Source: CAYWXK01 sp964462515
Lineage (GTDB): Bacteria; Planctomycetota; Phycisphaerae; Sedimentisphaerales; Anaerobacaceae
Length of the DNA stretch: 64,000 bases
Reading direction: 5' to 3'
NCBI GenBank assembly: GCA_964462515.1
Contig: CAYWXK010000016.1
Location: forward strand, 18,616-82,615
Numbering within the stretch: position 1 is the first letter of the stretch; each line of letters opens with the position of its first letter. Made by a program: the position numbers and the translations under genes. Below the pieces are notes generated by a model, which saw nothing but the letters and a program-made list of their open reading frames with translations, made no database searches and had not been told where the DNA came from. Shown piece by piece: positions 1-8,142 of the stretch.

Positions 1-741
1 ATGTTCCCGCTGACCGGATACTTTCCATTCTATAAAGGTGCGGTCGGCTACCGCTTTTTCATCAATGATGCCATCAGCTTCGAGAAATCGCTGCGTGTGA
101 CGATTGGTTTTGGCTCCAACGAGGACCCGGTGTTTCGTAACCAGTTTGGCAAACCCGGTAGCACGCTGCAGTTTTCGAGTGTGGTGTACTGGTATCAGCT
201 TGAGCCGCACGCAATGCTGCCGCCGATGCCATCTGCAGCCGAGCGAGCGCCGGCGCCGGAAGCAGCCTTCTGGCCTGACAGTGAAAAACTACCCACGAGC
301 GATGAGCTAAAGAAGCGCGGGGTGTATTTGCTGATGCTGTGCGGCCGTCCGGAACAGGAAATTATTTATGCCGACTCTGGTTTTGCTGCGTCGGCAAAAT
401 CGGGATATGCCTTCGATGGCTGGGAGCTGCCGGTGTATCACTGCCGGGCCGCGGACCAGGAACTGGTAATCGAACTGACTGTGCCTAAAGGGGCGGAGGG
501 AACAGTGCGGCTATATGTGATTGACCCGGACAACTTCCAGGGAGGGCGCAAACAGACTGTTACCATAGTGGGTAAAGCACTGGGCATAGTAGAAAATTTT
601 CAAAAAGGCCGATGGCTTGAACAATCCATCAGCAGCAATGAATCAGCCGATGGCAAAATTGTCCTTTCGGCCCGCAACGCCCGCCAAGACTCCAACGCAG
701 TTATCTCGATTATCGAATGGCTGGAGTCCCGCACCAATTAA
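1..741 (+). CDS. GH172 (DUF2961) glycoside hydrolase, C-terminal part
   Basis: Frame open from the window edge; the true start is probably upstream. Residues 28-38 (EKSLRVTIGFG) and 59-70 (SSVVYWYQLEPH) match the end of the DUF2961 core, where members carry an EKSLRVTIEHG-like strand and a YSSVAYWYQ-like strand. DUF2961 proteins form glycoside hydrolase family 172, which includes difructose-anhydride and arabinofuranosidase-type enzymes. The catalytic N-terminal half is outside the window, so substrate cannot be judged. Residues 100-246 form an extra beta-rich C-terminal domain, perhaps carbohydrate-binding, that I do not recognise. It fits the neighbouring secreted carbohydrate-related genes. 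The family call is fairly sure; the function of the tail is unknown. Confidence 0.75.
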   Translation: MFPLTGYFPFYKGAVGYRFFINDAISFEKSLRVTIGFGSNEDPVFRNQFGKPGSTLQFSSVVYWYQLEPHAMLPPMPSAAERAPAPEAAFWPDSEKLPTSDELKKRGVYLLMLCGRPEQEIIYADSGFAASAKSGYAFDGWELPVYHCRAADQELVIELTVPKGAEGTVRLYVIDPDNFQGGRKQTVTIVGKALGIVENFQKGRWLEQSISSNESADGKIVLSARNARQDSNAVISIIEWLESRTN

Positions 742-808
742 CTGCTTGTGAAGGACTCTACCAAAAAATTATGACTACAGGCGCAATCATACGCACAATT
801 GGTGCGGG
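728..808. other. 12-bp inverted repeat spanning the GH172 stop codon
   Basis: CCCGCACCAATT at 728-739 and AATTGGTGCGGG at 797-808 are perfect reverse complements with a 57-base loop. The left arm lies in the last codons of the GH172 gene. The right arm is followed by ATTTTGTG. It might end transcription or be a repeat; the long loop argues against a classic terminator. Confidence 0.35.
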
Positions 809-823
809 ATTTTGTGCGCAGGT

Positions 824-1440
824 TCAGGGCGTTACCTCGCGGTCGTAGATGCGGATGTCGTCAATCAGACCCGACCAGAAAGTGCCTGCGGTGAGGGTTT
901 TGCCTGCACCGAGATAAAGACCTTTATCCGAAGAGACCAGATTAGCAAGAGGATTGGAATCTTCAGCGACTTTAATACCATCTGCGTAGAGGCGGCGGCG
1001 AGAGCCGTCCCAGGTAACGGCGATATAGTGCCAGTTACCATCGGTGATTACAAATTCAGAAATAAGAGGAGAGGTGGTTGGGCTGCCATCGGTTAAGGCG
1101 GTCATAAGTCTGCCCTCTGTTGGGTCTGTGCAGAGCCAATCCTTACCAGCGGGCGAAATAAAACTGGCTATTTGAGATAAAACTACCTGTCCCGGATTGC
1201 CTCCTTTGACCCAGGCCAGAGCAGTAAATTGTCCACGGGAAGGGTTCAAGATGAAAGGTGTGCTGACGTAATCATTTGTTCCATCAAGCTGGAGCGCACC
1301 ATCTATCACACCGCCGGCCGGCTGCCAGACAGGACCACCGTTGAGGTTGCCGTTCTTATTGCCGATGCTATCACGGGCGACAGTGCCTTCAGTCTCATCC
1401 AATTTCCAGTTCGCCACAAGCCCGATAAATTCACTGCCGA
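824..1440 (-). repeat. LamG cassette, copy 1 of 3
   Basis: About 600 bases encoding the C-terminal LamG domain of the CotH-type protein. Closely similar at the DNA level to 4551-5150 and 6463-7055: long identical stretches such as cctttatccgaagagacca recur in all three, and differences are scattered point changes. The match stops near codons for an LVANWKLDETEG-like strand, where the proteins become unrelated. Confidence 0.85.
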
Positions 1441-3649
1441 TCTGGTAGTCCATCCACGTCAATCTATCCCTAAGCCAATTCTTCATCCAGTTTATTTCCT
1501 CTTGATAAGTATTCGCAATGAACCAGTTCGGCCAGACATAGATACCCAGGATAGGCCAGCGCACAAAGTTCCGCACCTGTGCCTCATTTAATAGATTCGC
1601 CCAATTGTCGATATTTTGAAGCAGGCGCTCTGTAGCGAAAACATTCTTTCGCAGCTCATACCATCGACTGGCATAACGCCATTGGAACTGATGGTCCTCA
1701 AAAAGGCGTCTCCACCACGGATAATCATAATTACCGAGCTGGCTGTAATACCACCCATCAGGTTTCCAGCCCTCAAGGTAGTCTGCATTACCGAGCGACA
1801 GGTCATAGTCCCAGACCGGCCCCATATTTAACTTGCCGCCTCGGTCCTTGAACATATAGGTGCTGAGCCGAAAGCCATCGATGTTTTTGGCCAGCTCGAC
1901 AAGGATGTGGTGGTCGATAAATGAATCCACATCGATGTATTTGGCGTATCCATTGACAGGGTCAGCGAAGGACGGTCCGTATAAGACAGACTCAAACTCA
2001 TCGAGGTAGCCCTTTATCCAACTCTTCTGTGCCTGGGTGATCTCAGTTCCTTTCGGCTCAACATATATCAGTTGCAACCCGGTGCTTGTATAGAATATCT
2101 GCTCGTCCGGGTCAAGCTTGTCTTTTTTGATAATATATCCACCTGTTATCTGCGGCTCAGCGTTATCAGTCGGTTCAAGCTTTGTTATATTTACGCGACT
2201 CTCGCCACGTTTGATCTTTTCCATAAACGCATACACACCCACATAATCACTCAGCGATAGCTCCCCGCGGTCGGTGTTAAGAAACATCTCAACAAACATA
2301 GTGCGGGCCGCATAGCGGCCGATATCATTGCTCCACTGGTAGGCCAACACATTGCGCATAAGCGACTTGTCCGAATAAGGTCCCTGCAGAACCCAGTCTG
2401 ATTCAGCTGGAAAGCCCAGAACGGGGACATCTTTGTCGTCATTATGCTCGTCCCAGGTTTCAAAATGATACTGCTTTTTCGGAAAGCCCATCGAGCTTTT
2501 GCCACGAATATTGATGCCTGCCCGACAAACAAGACCGGGCTGGTCGGTAATATTAGCCCTGCCCTGTGTTGTAGTGCTGATGAAGCTGGCAAAAGCCGGC
2601 GTCTGCGTAGTCTCGCCGACATACGCGCCAAAGGTGTCAACGACGACTATCGGCAGGTTAGAACTAAAGCTTTGCACATTGACCGCGAGAAGAGTGTACA
2701 TTCGCGTCGCCACATCGGTAGGTTTCCAGCCGGGCTTGCAAGCCACTGCCTTCAGGAGCGTGCTATTGCCAATGTAGATAGGGCCGCTATACCTTGTACC
2801 AGTTGGAATACCAAGAGAGAAATTGTAAGGGCTGCTACCGTCGAGCGTGTAATATACCGAAGCTCCCTCAGTTTCAGTAGTTATCATGACATAAAACGGC
2901 GCATAGAACAGACTGCTATCACGGCTGAATTCCATATCGGCAACAAAACCCTCGTAGATGCTGACATTTTGATAGCCAGGTGAGGGAGAAGTCATCAATC
3001 GCCAGTTATTAGAAGCATCTGGGTATCGACCATAGGAAATATCCGTGGTCTGCTCACCAAAGCTGATACTATCAATCAAAGTGCTGCCATCGATGTCGAA
3101 GAAGCCCACATCTTCACCATCGTCAGCATCAAGTCTAAAACTTGCATGCAGACCGGGGTCCGCGGTATCGTTGTCGGCCCATATCAATAAATATCCATGG
3201 GCAGGGATGGTAGTTGCAGATGGGTTATTATCGGGAATACGCCACTTATTTGTATCATTCAGGTCATCCGTCAGGTACATTCCACCTGTGTTAATGGCCT
3301 TATTTCCAAAGTTATAAATCTCGACCCAGTCGTCAAACTGGCCCTGCGGATCTGGTGGTTTAATGTTGCTGTTGGACGCCAAAAATTCATTAATTAATAA
3401 AGGAATACCGGTTTTTGACCAATTCATTGCTAATAAGGCAAGGTCAGCCATATCTGCGATATCATCGCCGTTTAGGTCGGATGAATTTTCCGGGTAAACC
3501 AGCCACTGCTCAAAGAGAAGCCGCAGGTCTTCCAGTCCGACATGGCAGTCCCTATTTAGGTCACCCACAGGACACCTGGCTGCCACAAAGCTGCCGAAAG
3601 ATAGCGCCCCTATCAGGACAAGCACCCTAACTCTTATCAGTCTGCACAT
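824..3649 (-). CDS. Secreted CotH-kinase-like protein with dockerin, lamin-tail, chitobiase-C and LamG domains
   Basis: About 941 residues. A signal peptide (residues 1-24) is followed by a dockerin-like pair of calcium motifs (about 27-77, DLNRDCHVGLEDLRLLFEQW then DLNGDDIADMADLALL), a lamin-tail domain (about 82-225, LLINEFLASNS ... DDWVEIYNFG), a chitobiase C-terminal-like Fn3 fold (about 245-315, VYYTLDGSSP), a CotH kinase domain (about 330-690, RGKSSMGFPKKQYHFE, VFAFMEK-like strand, GGYIIKKDK) and a C-terminal LamG domain (about 740-941). CotH proteins are atypical protein kinases of spore coats, but secreted bacterial versions with LTD domains are common and of unclear role. ATG 3649 was chosen because AAAGGA lies about nine bases upstream and the same start is conserved in the gene at 6463-7959; ATG 3658 and 3667 are alternatives. 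Probably exported and involved in surface or polysaccharide attachment (inference). Confidence 0.88.
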   Translation of the reverse strand: MCRLIRVRVLVLIGALSFGSFVAARCPVGDLNRDCHVGLEDLRLLFEQWLVYPENSSDLNGDDIADMADLALLAMNWSKTGIPLLINEFLASNSNIKPPDPQGQFDDWVEIYNFGNKAINTGGMYLTDDLNDTNKWRIPDNNPSATTIPAHGYLLIWADNDTADPGLHASFRLDADDGEDVGFFDIDGSTLIDSISFGEQTTDISYGRYPDASNNWRLMTSPSPGYQNVSIYEGFVADMEFSRDSSLFYAPFYVMITTETEGASVYYTLDGSSPYNFSLGIPTGTRYSGPIYIGNSTLLKAVACKPGWKPTDVATRMYTLLAVNVQSFSSNLPIVVVDTFGAYVGETTQTPAFASFISTTTQGRANITDQPGLVCRAGINIRGKSSMGFPKKQYHFETWDEHNDDKDVPVLGFPAESDWVLQGPYSDKSLMRNVLAYQWSNDIGRYAARTMFVEMFLNTDRGELSLSDYVGVYAFMEKIKRGESRVNITKLEPTDNAEPQITGGYIIKKDKLDPDEQIFYTSTGLQLIYVEPKGTEITQAQKSWIKGYLDEFESVLYGPSFADPVNGYAKYIDVDSFIDHHILVELAKNIDGFRLSTYMFKDRGGKLNMGPVWDYDLSLGNADYLEGWKPDGWYYSQLGNYDYPWWRRLFEDHQFQWRYASRWYELRKNVFATERLLQNIDNWANLLNEAQVRNFVRWPILGIYVWPNWFIANTYQEEINWMKNWLRDRLTWMDYQIGSEFIGLVANWKLDETEGTVARDSIGNKNGNLNGGPVWQPAGGVIDGALQLDGTNDYVSTPFILNPSRGQFTALAWVKGGNPGQVVLSQIASFISPAGKDWLCTDPTEGRLMTALTDGSPTTSPLISEFVITDGNWHYIAVTWDGSRRRLYADGIKVAEDSNPLANLVSSDKGLYLGAGKTLTAGTFWSGLIDDIRIYDREVTP

Positions 3650-3715
3650 CTTCAACATCCTTTCCACGATATATTACCAGATTTACTTCAAAAATGCAAC
3701 TATCAGAAATGGTAT
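3565..3715 (-). repeat. Shared leader and signal-peptide region, copy 1
   Basis: The 5' end of the CotH gene and its upstream DNA match 7870-8022, upstream of and inside the metallo-beta-lactamase-LamG gene. Both contain tatcaggacaagcaccctaa, ctcttatcagtctg and atattaccagatttact, so promoter, ribosome site and signal peptide appear duplicated together. Confidence 0.8.
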
Positions 3716-4550
3716 TTTTCGGGGAATATCATTGATTGTGAGTCGGAACGCAAAAAGAATCATTATATTTTAAGGATAACTGTCAAGCTGATTGTGTCCA
3801 AATAGCCAGATCAAGCTCCTGGATTCCCGCTTTCGGGCTTGTTGCCAAACTCGGATTGCTTTTCTGGCTGTGGCTTTTTTGGGTTTGCGAGGGTTGGGTG
3901 TGATAAGGCAAGCAGAGAGCATGAACTTTTTCGAAAGATGGACATATCAGCCGTTTCCGCCTCTATAAGTGTAGCAATAGGATATATAAAATGTTTACAT
4001 TTTTTATGTTTTTTATAAATCAATAATACCAAATCACTTATGGAATGGGCATTTTTGGCAAATAGAGAGATAATGGGCTGCGCAGTTGTATTGAGGTTGT
4101 AGGAGCATCAAGTCCAAAAAAACTGAGAAACAGGGAATATAAACTATGCCTAAACGAGAGAGCTATATTACGTCTACTCGACTTCTTTTTAGTCTGTTTT
4201 TCTCAAAACCATGTCACCATGTCGACAGTTCATAATTCATAACTAATTTTGTCCGCATTCGCTTTTTTAATCTATTGCTAATAGCGAGGGCTGTGTATGT
4301 AGAATTGAAAAAGAGTCGACCAATTCAAAAAACCAATTGTCTGCAAAGCCACATTTTCTACAAACTTAACTTTAGATGAGTTCTTATATACTACGAGGTT
4401 CCGCGGTTTGTTTTGCTGGCTGTGGATTTCCATGTTTATTCGCTGAAAACAAACTGCGATTCCTTGACCGATTCTAATCTCTCTCTACAACCATCCGACA
4501 TGGCATTTATCCATCTCGGCAGGTTGTGCTCTACACAACAATATCTCGTC
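3716..4550. other. Intergenic stretch without a convincing gene
   Basis: AT-rich DNA between the Kelch-LamG gene and the leader of the CotH-LamG gene. Short frames, including 3811-4032 minus, have no ribosome site, conserved motif or signal peptide. A fragment near 3818 (ctggattcccgctttcg) resembles the edge of a common dispersed repeat, and word-like repeats (gttcataattcataact) occur near 4229. No RNA gene recognised. Confidence 0.5.
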
Positions 4551-5150
4551 TTATGGCGTTACAGCGCGTTCATAAATTCGGACGTCGTCAATCAGGCCGG
4601 ACCAGAAAGTGCCTGCGGCGAGAGAGCGGCCGCCACCGAGATAGAGACCTTTATCCGAAGAGACCAAATTTGCAAGAGGATTGGGGTCTTCAGCGACCTT
4701 AACGCCATCCGCATAGAGTCGGCGGCGAGAGCCGTCCCATGTAACGACGATACAGTGCCATTCACCATCGGTGATTACAAATTCCGAGACAAGAGGAGAA
4801 GTGGATGGACTGCCATCTGTTAAGGCGGTCATAAGTTTGCCCCCTGTTGGGTCTGCGCAAAGCCAATCTTTCCCAGCAGGCAAAAGGAAGGTGGATTGTT
4901 GAGATAAAACTACCTGTCCCGGGCTGCCTCCTTTGACCCAGGCGAAAGCAGAAAATTGTCCACTGGAAGGGTTCAAGATAAAAGGTGTGCTGACATAATC
5001 ATTTGTTCCATCAAGCTGGAGCGCACCATTTACTATTCCGCCGGTGGGCTGCCAGATAGCCCCGCCATTAAGGTTGCCGTTCTTATTGCTGATACTATCG
5101 TGGGCGATAGTGCCCTCTGTCTCATCCAGTTTCCAATGTGCAACAAGCGA
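4551..5150 (-). repeat. LamG cassette, copy 2 of 3
   Basis: C-terminal LamG-coding part of the Kelch protein, closely similar at the DNA level to 824-1440 and 6463-7055. The similarity ends just after the codons for HWKLDETEG, where the dockerin-like linker begins. Confidence 0.85.
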
Positions 5151-6290
5151 AAAATCTATCAGCCAATTTTCAGCGAAAACAGCCAGGTCCTTAAAATTCA
5201 CAATATTATCGCCGAAAGGTGGCGGAGCAATGTCAACTGATGATTCATTCTGTCCCCAGTATTGGGCAAGTTTAGAAAAATCTCTCAGGTCCACTTTGCC
5301 GTCCCCGTTGAAGTCGGGTGACGGGACGGCGGTCAGTCCGGTGTCATATTCTTCCGTCTTAGAAACCATAATTAGGTTTGGATAATGACCACCAATTGCA
5401 TAGATTTTATTTCCGACCAAACCCACAAAGTGTCCAAGTCGTTTTTGCTGCATTGGAGATTTTGTGGTCCATGTATCTGTACTGGGGTCATAAACTTCAT
5501 TCACTGTAAGGGCTTGCATAGACAAATTACCACCAGTTGCATAAATTTTTCCATCCACAACACAAGCGGCCAGACTCCAGCGTGCCGTCGGCATGTCTCG
5601 CTTGCGAGTCCAAATATTCGTTGACGGGTCATAAACCTCAACAAGTTTATAGGCAAACACCTGCCAGTCCTCTTTACACCCTCCAATCGCATATATCTTT
5701 CCATCCACGACACAGGCGGAGAAGCACTCTCGAGCTGTCGGCATATCGGCCTTCTGCGTCCACGATTCAGTCATTGGGTCATAGGCCATAACTGTCGAGA
5801 TTGGCGGGTTCGACACGTTTGTCGCCCCGCCCATTAGATAAATCATATTCTCTACAACAGCGATGCCGCCTCCGGCGATTGCGTATGGCATATCGGCTTT
5901 TTGAGTCCACGTGCCTGTTTGCGGGTCATACAGAAAGACACTCTTGTCGGCCGAAGACCACACCCCCCCAGGGCTTCCTCCAAAAACATATATCTTGCCT
6001 TTGAAAGTGCAGGTTGCATGATAACATCGCGCTGATGGCATATTAGCCATTTTGGTCCATGTATCGAGAAGTGGATCGTACACTTCTACAGTCGATGTTG
6101 CCGATGAGTCACTCCGAGCCCCGCCGATAACGTAGATTTTCCCATCTAAGACACATCCACCCACCCACGTTCTTGTGGTCGGTATATCGGCTTTGTACGT
6201 CCAGGTGTCCTCTGTTGCAGAAGCCGCAACAGCAAAGCACAAAACGCCGGTGAGCGCCAACCTAATTTTAGAAGACTGAAGCCATTTCAT
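4551..6290 (-). CDS. Secreted Kelch-propeller protein with dockerin-like and LamG domains
   Basis: About 579 residues. A signal peptide (1-25) precedes six Kelch repeats (about 26-310). Each repeat has a paired glycine (GGARSDSS, GGSPGGV, GGATNVS, GGCKEDW, GGNLSMQ, GGHYPNL) and a following W-T-x-K/M strand, giving a six-bladed beta-propeller. A dockerin-like segment (about 325-372, DFNGDGKVDLRDFSKLAQYW) and a LamG domain (about 378-579) follow. The fold suggests extracellular binding to glycans or proteins; no catalytic residues are evident. ATG 6290 is used because it begins a good signal peptide and has AGAAGGA upstream. An earlier TTG at 6323 would add eleven residues before the signal peptide. 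It lies between two genes that end in the same LamG cassette and share its orientation. Confidence 0.85.
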   Translation of the reverse strand: MKWLQSSKIRLALTGVLCFAVAASATEDTWTYKADIPTTRTWVGGCVLDGKIYVIGGARSDSSATSTVEVYDPLLDTWTKMANMPSARCYHATCTFKGKIYVFGGSPGGVWSSADKSVFLYDPQTGTWTQKADMPYAIAGGGIAVVENMIYLMGGATNVSNPPISTVMAYDPMTESWTQKADMPTARECFSACVVDGKIYAIGGCKEDWQVFAYKLVEVYDPSTNIWTRKRDMPTARWSLAACVVDGKIYATGGNLSMQALTVNEVYDPSTDTWTTKSPMQQKRLGHFVGLVGNKIYAIGGHYPNLIMVSKTEEYDTGLTAVPSPDFNGDGKVDLRDFSKLAQYWGQNESSVDIAPPPFGDNIVNFKDLAVFAENWLIDFSLVAHWKLDETEGTIAHDSISNKNGNLNGGAIWQPTGGIVNGALQLDGTNDYVSTPFILNPSSGQFSAFAWVKGGSPGQVVLSQQSTFLLPAGKDWLCADPTGGKLMTALTDGSPSTSPLVSEFVITDGEWHCIVVTWDGSRRRLYADGVKVAEDPNPLANLVSSDKGLYLGGGRSLAAGTFWSGLIDDVRIYERAVTP

Positions 6291-6307
6291 TTCACACCAT
6301 TCCTTCT

Positions 6308-6423
6308 GCCGCCTGAGCGGCAAGCAATGTAGGGTAGGGCTTTCATCCTTCGCAGTAGCTCTGCTACGGAGAATGGATGCCCCACCAATTTAATTTCTAT
6401 TCCGGTGGGCTAAAGCCCACCCT
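6308..6423. repeat. Cluster of REP-like palindromes
   Basis: Three hairpins lie upstream of the Kelch gene. GCCGC-CTGA-GCGGC is at 6308-6321. An imperfect hairpin with arms CATCC and GGATG and a GTAGC-TCT-GCTAC core is at 6344-6381. GGTGGGCT-AA-AGCCCACC is at 6406-6423 and is perfect over eight base pairs. The last is followed by ctaca, giving the ggtgggctaaagcccaccc form of dispersed repeat. Confidence 0.6.
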
Positions 6424-6462
6424 ACAATCTTGACAGAGCACTAGAATCTTGACCAAAATAAG

Positions 6463-7055
6463 TTACGGCATCACCGCCCGGTTGTATATGCGAATATCGT
6501 CAATCAGGCCGGACCAGAAAGTGCCTGCAGCGAGAGTCCGACCGGCGCCGAGATAGAGACCTTTATCCGAAGAGACCAGATTTGCAAGAGTGCTGGAATC
6601 TTCAGCGACCTTAACGCCATCTGCGTAGAGGCGGCGGCGAGAGCCGTCCCAGGTAACGGCGATATAGTGCCATTCACCATCGGTGATTACAAATTCGCAA
6701 ACAAGCGGAATCGTGGACGGGCTGCCATCGGTTAAGGCGGTCATAAGTTTGCCTGCCAGTGGGTCTGCGCAGAGCCAATCTTTCCCGCCGGGGAAAAGGA
6801 AGCTGGATTGTTGAGATATAACTACCTGTCCCGGATTGCCTCCTTTGACCCAGGCCATAGCAGAAAATGGGCCGCTTGAAGGATTCAAGATAAAAGGTGT
6901 GATGACGTAATCATTTGTTCCATCAAGCTGGAGTGCACCATTTATCGCGCCGCCGGTGGGTTGCCAGATAGCCCCGCCATTGACTGTGCCATCGTTTTCA
7001 CCTGCGATGTCATAAGCGGTAGTGCCCCCTGTCTCATCTAACTGCCAGTATGCTA
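6463..7055 (-). repeat. LamG cassette, copy 3 of 3
   Basis: C-terminal LamG-coding part of the metallo-beta-lactamase protein. Same length and order of identical blocks as copies 1 and 2; similarity ends after codons for an AYWQLDETGG strand. Confidence 0.85.
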
Positions 7056-7959
7056 TCAGAGGAAAATCCTTTAGCCAGCCGGCAGAGCTTATGGTCTCGC
7101 CGACATCCATAATTTTTACATCGCACTGTGCCAGCAAAGCGAACCTTTCAGGGTCAGCGTCACGCCAGTGGTCCGGTATAGCAAGTCTCGGTTTTATATG
7201 TGTGGTTGCCTCGGCAGCCTGCTCGGGGCTCATTGTATATACGCCATCGATAGGAAGAATCGCCACCTCGATATTTCTAAGGGCCTTTATTTCGTCCGTC
7301 AGGCCGGTGTCGCCCGCATCATAAATCCGCATCGAGCCAATTCCTATTATAAATCCCAGCCAGTTATTTGTCTTCGGATGATTTGCATTATATGTAGCCA
7401 CGCCTGTTATGAGAACGCCGCCTGCTTGGATTGTTTGGCCGGGAAGCAACGGGATTGCCCGGTCCTTACGCTCCTGAGGTTCTTGGGCAATGACGTCTGC
7501 GGGAGCGATAAGTTGTGTTTGCGGCCCCCAGATTTTTGCAATATCCGCGGGCGAATAATGGTCACTGTGTGTATGACTGACCAGCACGAGTGAGGCATCA
7601 TGGGCCGACCCCGCCAGATTGCGTGGGTCTATATATATAATGGTATTTGCATCCCGGATTCTGAAGCTTGCGTGGTCCAGCCACTTTATATGGACAATCT
7701 CCCCGCCATCCTCTTGCCAGCTCCCGGCCAGCAGGCTAAACTCGGTCAGGCCGACCCCGGCAATACCATCTATGTCGGCCTGGCAGCCGGGGGCCAAACA
7801 ATTTGGGTCAAGCCATCGGTAGGTTAAAAGCCACAGGTCTGCCAGATTAACCTTGCAGTCCCAGTTCAAGTCTCCTACGGGACAATCGGCTGCCGCAAAG
7901 CTGCTGAAAGACAGCGTCACTATCAGGACAAGCACCCTAACTCTTATCAGTCTGAACAT
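6463..7959 (-). CDS. Secreted metallo-beta-lactamase-fold hydrolase with dockerin-like and LamG domains
   Basis: About 498 residues. A signal peptide (1-24) is followed by a dockerin-like segment (about 25-85, DLNWDCKVNLADLWLLTYRW), an MBL-fold domain (about 90-290) and a LamG domain (about 295-498). The metal motif SHTHSDHY is intact (H-x-H-x-D-H), an aspartate lies in YDAGDTG, and a late histidine occurs in IPDHWRD. The layout resembles UlaG-like hydrolases, which are normally cytoplasmic lactonases or phosphodiesterases. Export and fusion to LamG are unusual; the substrate is unknown. ATG 7959 follows AAGGAGG at six-base spacing, a strong site; a TTG two codons earlier is less likely. Same strand as the Kelch and CotH genes, but the gaps between the genes argue against one operon. 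Confidence 0.87.
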   Translation of the reverse strand: MFRLIRVRVLVLIVTLSFSSFAAADCPVGDLNWDCKVNLADLWLLTYRWLDPNCLAPGCQADIDGIAGVGLTEFSLLAGSWQEDGGEIVHIKWLDHASFRIRDANTIIYIDPRNLAGSAHDASLVLVSHTHSDHYSPADIAKIWGPQTQLIAPADVIAQEPQERKDRAIPLLPGQTIQAGGVLITGVATYNANHPKTNNWLGFIIGIGSMRIYDAGDTGLTDEIKALRNIEVAILPIDGVYTMSPEQAAEATTHIKPRLAIPDHWRDADPERFALLAQCDVKIMDVGETISSAGWLKDFPLIAYWQLDETGGTTAYDIAGENDGTVNGGAIWQPTGGAINGALQLDGTNDYVITPFILNPSSGPFSAMAWVKGGNPGQVVISQQSSFLFPGGKDWLCADPLAGKLMTALTDGSPSTIPLVCEFVITDGEWHYIAVTWDGSRRRLYADGVKVAEDSSTLANLVSSDKGLYLGAGRTLAAGTFWSGLIDDIRIYNRAVMP

Positions 7960-8022
7960 CTTCAACCTCCTTTTTGAATTATATTACCAGATTTACTGGA
8001 AAAATGCAACTATCCTGGAATA
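7870..8022 (-). repeat. Shared leader and signal-peptide region, copy 2
   Basis: Matches 3565-3715. The two genes share signal-peptide codons (RVRVLVLI), a purine-rich ribosome site and an AT-rich upstream block with atattaccagatttact and aaaaatgcaactatc, then diverge. Confidence 0.8.
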
Positions 8023-8142
8023 TTATTTTTTATTGAAGATTATCGAGTGTGCGAACGCAGGCCTTGTATGGATGTGCCGGTTCTGATACCATTGCAGAAG
8101 TCTTTAGAGAGAATCTTACAACTCATTAAAGGAGTCGGCGAA

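Noticed and set aside
3811..4032. Possible small gene on the minus strand in the gap before the Kelch gene
   Set aside because: No ribosome site, no hydrophobic start, no recognisable motif.
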